From contig JADLEG010000207.1 in assembly GCA_020846275.1 (NCBI GenBank), positions 1-37,193 of the forward strand: 37,193 bases of DNA, read 5' to 3'. A program made the position numbers and the translations under genes. The notes beneath the pieces are model-generated. The model saw nothing but the letters and a program-made list of their open reading frames with translations, had not been told where the DNA came from and made no database searches. Every line of letters starts with the position of its first letter. The first letter of the stretch is position 1. Source of the stretch: Alphaproteobacteria bacterium (lineage in GTDB: Bacteria; Pseudomonadota; Alphaproteobacteria; JAEULC01). Below are positions 32,124 to 37,193 of this stretch, in pieces.

Positions 32124-33149
32124 TTAAGAAAGTCCTGCCACTCCGCGTTGCAACGCATTCGCAAATACACTCGAATCGACATTGCCGCCAGAGCATATCA
32201 CCACAATGGTCTGGCCGCGCGCGGCAAGTTTGCCGCTCAGTACTGACGCCAACGCAACCGCGCCGCCCGGCTCGACCACCAGCTTCAGATGCACAAAAGC
32301 CACATACATTGCACGGGCGACCGCGTCGTCGGTGACGACAAGGCCGCCGCTCAAGGTCTTACGGTTGATTGCGAAGGTGATTTCGCCGGGCGTTGGCGCC
32401 AGCAAGGCATCGCACCACGATTTTGCGCCGGGCTGCGTCCGTTCGCGCCGGCCCGACTTTAGCGACCGGGTGGTGTCGTCGAAGCCGGCCGGCTCGGCGG
32501 CATAGATGGGCACGCCGGGCAGGGCGGCGGTGATCGCGATGGAAGTTCCGGCGATCAGCCCGCCGCTGCCGCAGGGCACCACGACCGCCGCAGGGTCGGC
32601 GCCAAGCGCCCTTAGATCGGCCGCGATCTCGAGTCCCGTCGTGCCCTGGCCCGCGATAACGTGGGGATCATCGTAGGGCGGTACGATGCTGGCGCGCTTC
32701 TCGGCCGCGACCGTGCGCGCCACCGCCTCACGGTCGTCGCGCTCGCGGTCGAAGAACACGATCTCGGCGCCCCAGGCGCGGGTGCTGTCGACTTTGATGG
32801 CGGGCGCGTCCGACGGCATCACGATGGTCGCGGGCATGCCCAGCAGGTTGGCCGCCGCCGCGACTCCCTGCGCGTGATTGCCCGAGGAGAAGGCAACGAC
32901 GCCGGCCGTGCGCGCGCCCTCGGGAATCTGGCTGACGCAGTTGTACGCGCCGCGGAACTTGAACGAGCCGGTGCGCTGCAGTACTTCCGGCTTGACCAGG
33001 ATACGGCCGCCGACCAGCCGGTTCAGCGCCGGCGATTCGATGAGCGGCGTGCGAACGGCGTGGCCCCGGATGCGTTCGGCGGCGCGCTCGATGTCGGCGA
33101 TGCCGACGGCGAGGCCCGCCCCGGCCTCAGAAGTCTGCGAGGAAATCAT
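32124..33149 (-). CDS. Threonine/serine dehydratase (PLP fold-type II)
   Basis: A 341-residue PLP enzyme of the threonine ammonia-lyase/serine racemase/beta-hydroxyaspartate dehydratase group. Lys64 in GSFKFRGAYN forms the Schiff base, FSSGNHAQGVA binds the substrate carboxylate, and CGSGGLIAG holds the PLP phosphate. The C-terminal ACT regulatory domain of the biosynthetic IlvA is absent, so it is the catabolic type or an amino-acid dehydratase of other specificity. Its start lies 23 bp inside the end of the alpha/beta hydrolase gene. Substrate is not certain. Confidence 0.92.
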   Translation of the reverse strand: MISSQTSEAGAGLAVGIADIERAAERIRGHAVRTPLIESPALNRLVGGRILVKPEVLQRTGSFKFRGAYNCVSQIPEGARTAGVVAFSSGNHAQGVAAAANLLGMPATIVMPSDAPAIKVDSTRAWGAEIVFFDRERDDREAVARTVAAEKRASIVPPYDDPHVIAGQGTTGLEIAADLRALGADPAAVVVPCGSGGLIAGTSIAITAALPGVPIYAAEPAGFDDTTRSLKSGRRERTQPGAKSWCDALLAPTPGEITFAINRKTLSGGLVVTDDAVARAMYVAFVHLKLVVEPGGAVALASVLSGKLAARGQTIVVICSGGNVDSSVFANALQRGVAGLS

Positions 33150-34011
33150 TCAGCGCGGTCTCCACTTCGGGTTCCTCGAGGGTCGGGGCGTGCCCCACGT
33201 CGCGAACGGTCACGCGGATGAGGTCGGGCTTCTCGGCCGCCATCCGATCGAACGCCGCGGCGGTCACCACATCCGACCACGCGCCGCGCAAGGCCAGCAC
33301 GGGCACGGCGCGCAGCGACCGGTAAAGCTGCCACAGGTCGGGCAGCTCGCGGCGGACAAGTTGCTTCAGCCCGCGCGCCAGGTTCAGGTCCCAGTTGACG
33401 TGCAGCCGGCCGTCCGGACCCAGCCGGTAGGTGTTGTGCACCAGGCGCTGCCAGATATGGTCGTTGCGCGCCGAGAGGTGCGGAAACCGGTCGGACATGT
33501 GCCGGGCCGCGCTCTCCCAGTCGGGCTGCGGTTCGTCCTCGCCGACGTAGTCGATGATGCGCGCGATTCCCGCCACGTCGAATTCCGGGCCGGTGTCGTT
33601 GAGAACGACGCCGCGTAGCGCCGTGGGCATCGCCACGCCGAAGGCCATGCCCAGCACGCCCCCCAGCGAGGTGCCGATCACGATCACCTCGTCCAGCCGC
33701 GCCACCGCCAGCAGCTGGCGCAGGTCGTCGAGGTAGACTTCGGGCCGGTAGTTGCGCCAGTCCGGATCGCGGCCGCTCTCGCCGCGGCCGCGCAGGTCGG
33801 GGCACACCACCCGCCGCTCGCTAGCGAGGCGTCGCGCCAGCAAGTCGAAATCCTGGCTGTTGCGGGTCAGGCCGCCCAGGCACAGGACCGGCACGCGCCG
33901 CGAGGCCGGGTCGCCGTATTCGCGGTAGTAGAGCTTGATGCTGTCGCGCGAATGGTAGAACCGGTCACGCCAGTCGCGGGGCTGGTCGGTCGACGGCGGG
34001 GCGATGGTCAT
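33127..34011 (-). CDS. Alpha/beta hydrolase
   Basis: A 294-residue alpha/beta hydrolase. The nucleophile elbow is GTSLGG with Ser115, the acid is probably Asp247 (GAWSDVVT) and the base His274 (DVGHAPTL). LCLGGLTRNSQDFD supplies the oxyanion region and CPDLRGRGESGRDPDW is the typical loop after strand 4. It most resembles general esterases and lactonases; a specific substrate cannot be read. The ATG overlaps the preceding stop by one base (TGATG), so translation is coupled to the dehalogenase. The longer upstream ORF is ignored. Confidence 0.9.
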   Translation of the reverse strand: MTIAPPSTDQPRDWRDRFYHSRDSIKLYYREYGDPASRRVPVLCLGGLTRNSQDFDLLARRLASERRVVCPDLRGRGESGRDPDWRNYRPEVYLDDLRQLLAVARLDEVIVIGTSLGGVLGMAFGVAMPTALRGVVLNDTGPEFDVAGIARIIDYVGEDEPQPDWESAARHMSDRFPHLSARNDHIWQRLVHNTYRLGPDGRLHVNWDLNLARGLKQLVRRELPDLWQLYRSLRAVPVLALRGAWSDVVTAAAFDRMAAEKPDLIRVTVRDVGHAPTLEEPEVETALNDFLADF

Positions 34012-34711
34012 CACAGCCCCAGCAGTGCCGGGACGTCGGTGAGGCTCGCGACGACGATCTCCGGCGGACTCGGCAGACGGTCGGGGGCAAGCTTGTTCCG
34101 GTTGACCCACACCGAGTGGAAGCCGAAGGACTGCGCGCCGTGCGCGTCCCAGCCATTCGACGACAGGAAGCAGATCCGGTTCGCCGGCACGCCCAGGCGC
34201 TCGGCCGCGCGGCCGTAGACGGCGGGGCTGGGCTTGAAGACGCTCACCTCGTCGATCGACAGGACCATGTCGAGGTTGTCGCGGATTTTCGCGGCCGCGA
34301 CGCCGGCCGCCAGCATGGTGGTCGATCCGTTCGACAGGATGGCGGTGCGCATGCCGGCGGTCTTCAGCGTCTTCAGCGCCGGCGCGACATCGGCATAGGG
34401 ATCGAGCTGCAGGTAGAGCTGCATCAGCTCGGCGCGCAGCAGCGGGTCGCTGAGCCCGAGCTGCTCCATCGCATGATCAAGGCTTTCGCCGGTGACGCGC
34501 CAGAAATCCGCGTGCCGGTTCATCAGGCTGCGCAGCCAGGTGTATTCGAGCTGCTTCGAGCGCCACAGGCGCCAGAGCTGGTCGGCCTGGGGCAGCTTGG
34601 CCGCGCTGCTGCGCATGACCGCGGAGCTGACGTCGAGCAGCGTGCCGTAGGCGTCGAAAACGCAGGCATCGATGTCGGGCAGGCGGGCGCGCGGATCGCT
34701 CACGCGCGGTC

Positions 34712-34715
<4 letters not shown>
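34011..34715 (-). CDS. Haloacid dehalogenase, type II (L-2-haloacid dehalogenase)
   Basis: A 234-residue HAD enzyme. It has all L-2-haloacid dehalogenase marks: nucleophile Asp21 in CVFDAYGTLLD, WRSKQLEYTWLR after it, Ser128 and Asn129 in LSNGSTT, Lys161 in FKPSPAVYG, and the SSNGWDAHGA segment with Ser186, Asn187 and Asp190. It should hydrolyse 2-haloalkanoic acids to 2-hydroxy acids. The GTG start at 34715 overlaps the Slt stop by four bases; GTG 34703 (MSDPRARLPDID) is an equally likely start. Its natural role in this neighbourhood is unclear. Confidence 0.92.
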
Positions 34716-36871
<2,156 letters not shown>

Positions 36872-36993
36872 CTGGTCCTTCCGCGCGGCCGGCGATTCCA
36901 GGCCGCATGCCAGGGCCTTATAGCAATCGGCTCCGGCCGCTACAACTTATCCACCGAAGTCGTCGACAAAACGATAACGCGGCACCTGCTTGC

Positions 36994-37022
36994 TTGCCGG
37001 GCCTTGTTCGCGCGGATATCGT
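36994..37022 (+). promoter_or_regulatory. Candidate promoter of dapA
   Basis: TTGCCG (36994-36999) and TATCGT (37017-37022) are 17 bases apart, placing transcription start about 40 bp before the dapA ATG. It lies in the 199-bp slt-dapA divergent gap, which otherwise shows no gene. Confidence 0.45.
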
Positions 37023-37070
37023 GCCTGACGGGGTCCGGGTCGCGATCCGGGCCGGGTAGGGAGGAATTCC

Positions 37071-37193
37071 ATGTTCAAAGGCTCGTTCGTCGCCCTGATC
37101 ACGCCGTTCCGCGACGGCAAGGTCGACGAAAAGGCGTTCCAGTCCTTCGTGGACTGGCAGATCAACCAGGGCACCCATGGCCTGGTCCCGGTC
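37071..37193 (+). CDS. dapA: 4-hydroxy-tetrahydrodipicolinate synthase, N-terminal part (runs off the right edge)
   Basis: The first 41 residues of DapA, which condenses pyruvate with aspartate semialdehyde in lysine and meso-diaminopimelate synthesis. [20 protein letters not shown] followed by [13 protein letters not shown] is the family's start. GGGAGGA precedes the ATG at good distance. The lysine nucleophile and the rest of the barrel lie outside the window. A slt-dapA pair is a common alphaproteobacterial arrangement; murein turnover and DAP supply are linked in logic but not shown to be co-regulated here. Confidence 0.95.
   Translation, partial: MFKGSFVALITPFRDGKVDEKAFQSFVDWQINQGTHGLVPV

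Noticed and set aside
36947..36955. TTATCCACC, one base off a DnaA box, in the slt-dapA gap
   Set aside because: Single site, no cluster and no AT-rich unwinding region; replication origin not supported.

Overview
This window comes from the chromosome of a GC-rich Alphaproteobacterium, probably a free-living soil or freshwater member of the Rhodospirillales/Hyphomicrobiales breadth. The genus cannot be fixed from the sequence alone. The evidence is the gene order bamE-like lipoprotein / ubiquinol-cytochrome c chaperone / DUF177 / rpmF / plsX / fabH / ihfA / merR-like / tRNA-Pro, which is a standard alphaproteobacterial block. A K+-independent proton-pumping pyrophosphatase, a bactofilin next to an M23 peptidase, an orphan Flp pilin and the slt-dapA pair fit the same group. 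I see no phage, transposase, plasmid or CRISPR genes.

Layout. 1-1025: the 5' part of icd and a LOG-family nucleosidase on the minus strand. 1286-8992: hppA, then the envelope, lipid and chromatin housekeeping block ending in tRNA-Pro(GGG). 9134-15066: an accessory metabolic stretch with a secreted unknown, a choline-sulfatase translated behind a class-III aminotransferase, a divergent DMSP-lyase-like cupin, a class II aldolase/adducin protein and an unknown. 15141-15645: a 59-residue Flp pilin with a TTG start and, upstream of it, a ~130-bp island of only about 20% GC. 15646-18158: a frameshifted GNAT gene, a VOC protein with a histone-H1-like tail and a CurA-type reductase. 18168-20909: two different extragenic palindrome elements flanking an MttB-family methyltransferase and a secreted unknown. 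20941-25130: an AraC regulator, a HAD hydrolase, a DadA-like FAD oxidase and a TTC38-like TPR protein. 25131-25541: a gene-free stretch with nested hairpins (candidate structured RNA or leader). 25542-27587: M23 peptidase and bactofilin. 27623-32076: a signalling cluster (periplasmic molybdopterin-fold protein, hybrid kinase, stand-alone receiver, LuxR-type regulator). 32124-36871: a tightly coupled minus-strand run of slt, haloacid dehalogenase, alpha/beta hydrolase and PLP dehydratase. 37071-end: the start of dapA.

How the parts may work together. Choline-sulfatase, the DMSP-lyase-like cupin, the aminotransferase, the MttB-type methyltransferase and the DadA-like oxidase all fit uptake and breakdown of zwitterionic osmolytes (choline-O-sulfate, sulfonium or betaine compounds), but only sulfatase plus aminotransferase look like one operon. 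The signalling cluster reads as an envelope-sensing module. The most unusual items are the AT island at the pilin, the structured leader before the M23-bactofilin pair, the cupin/sulfatase neighbourhood, and the putative Moco-less periplasmic partner of the hybrid kinase.
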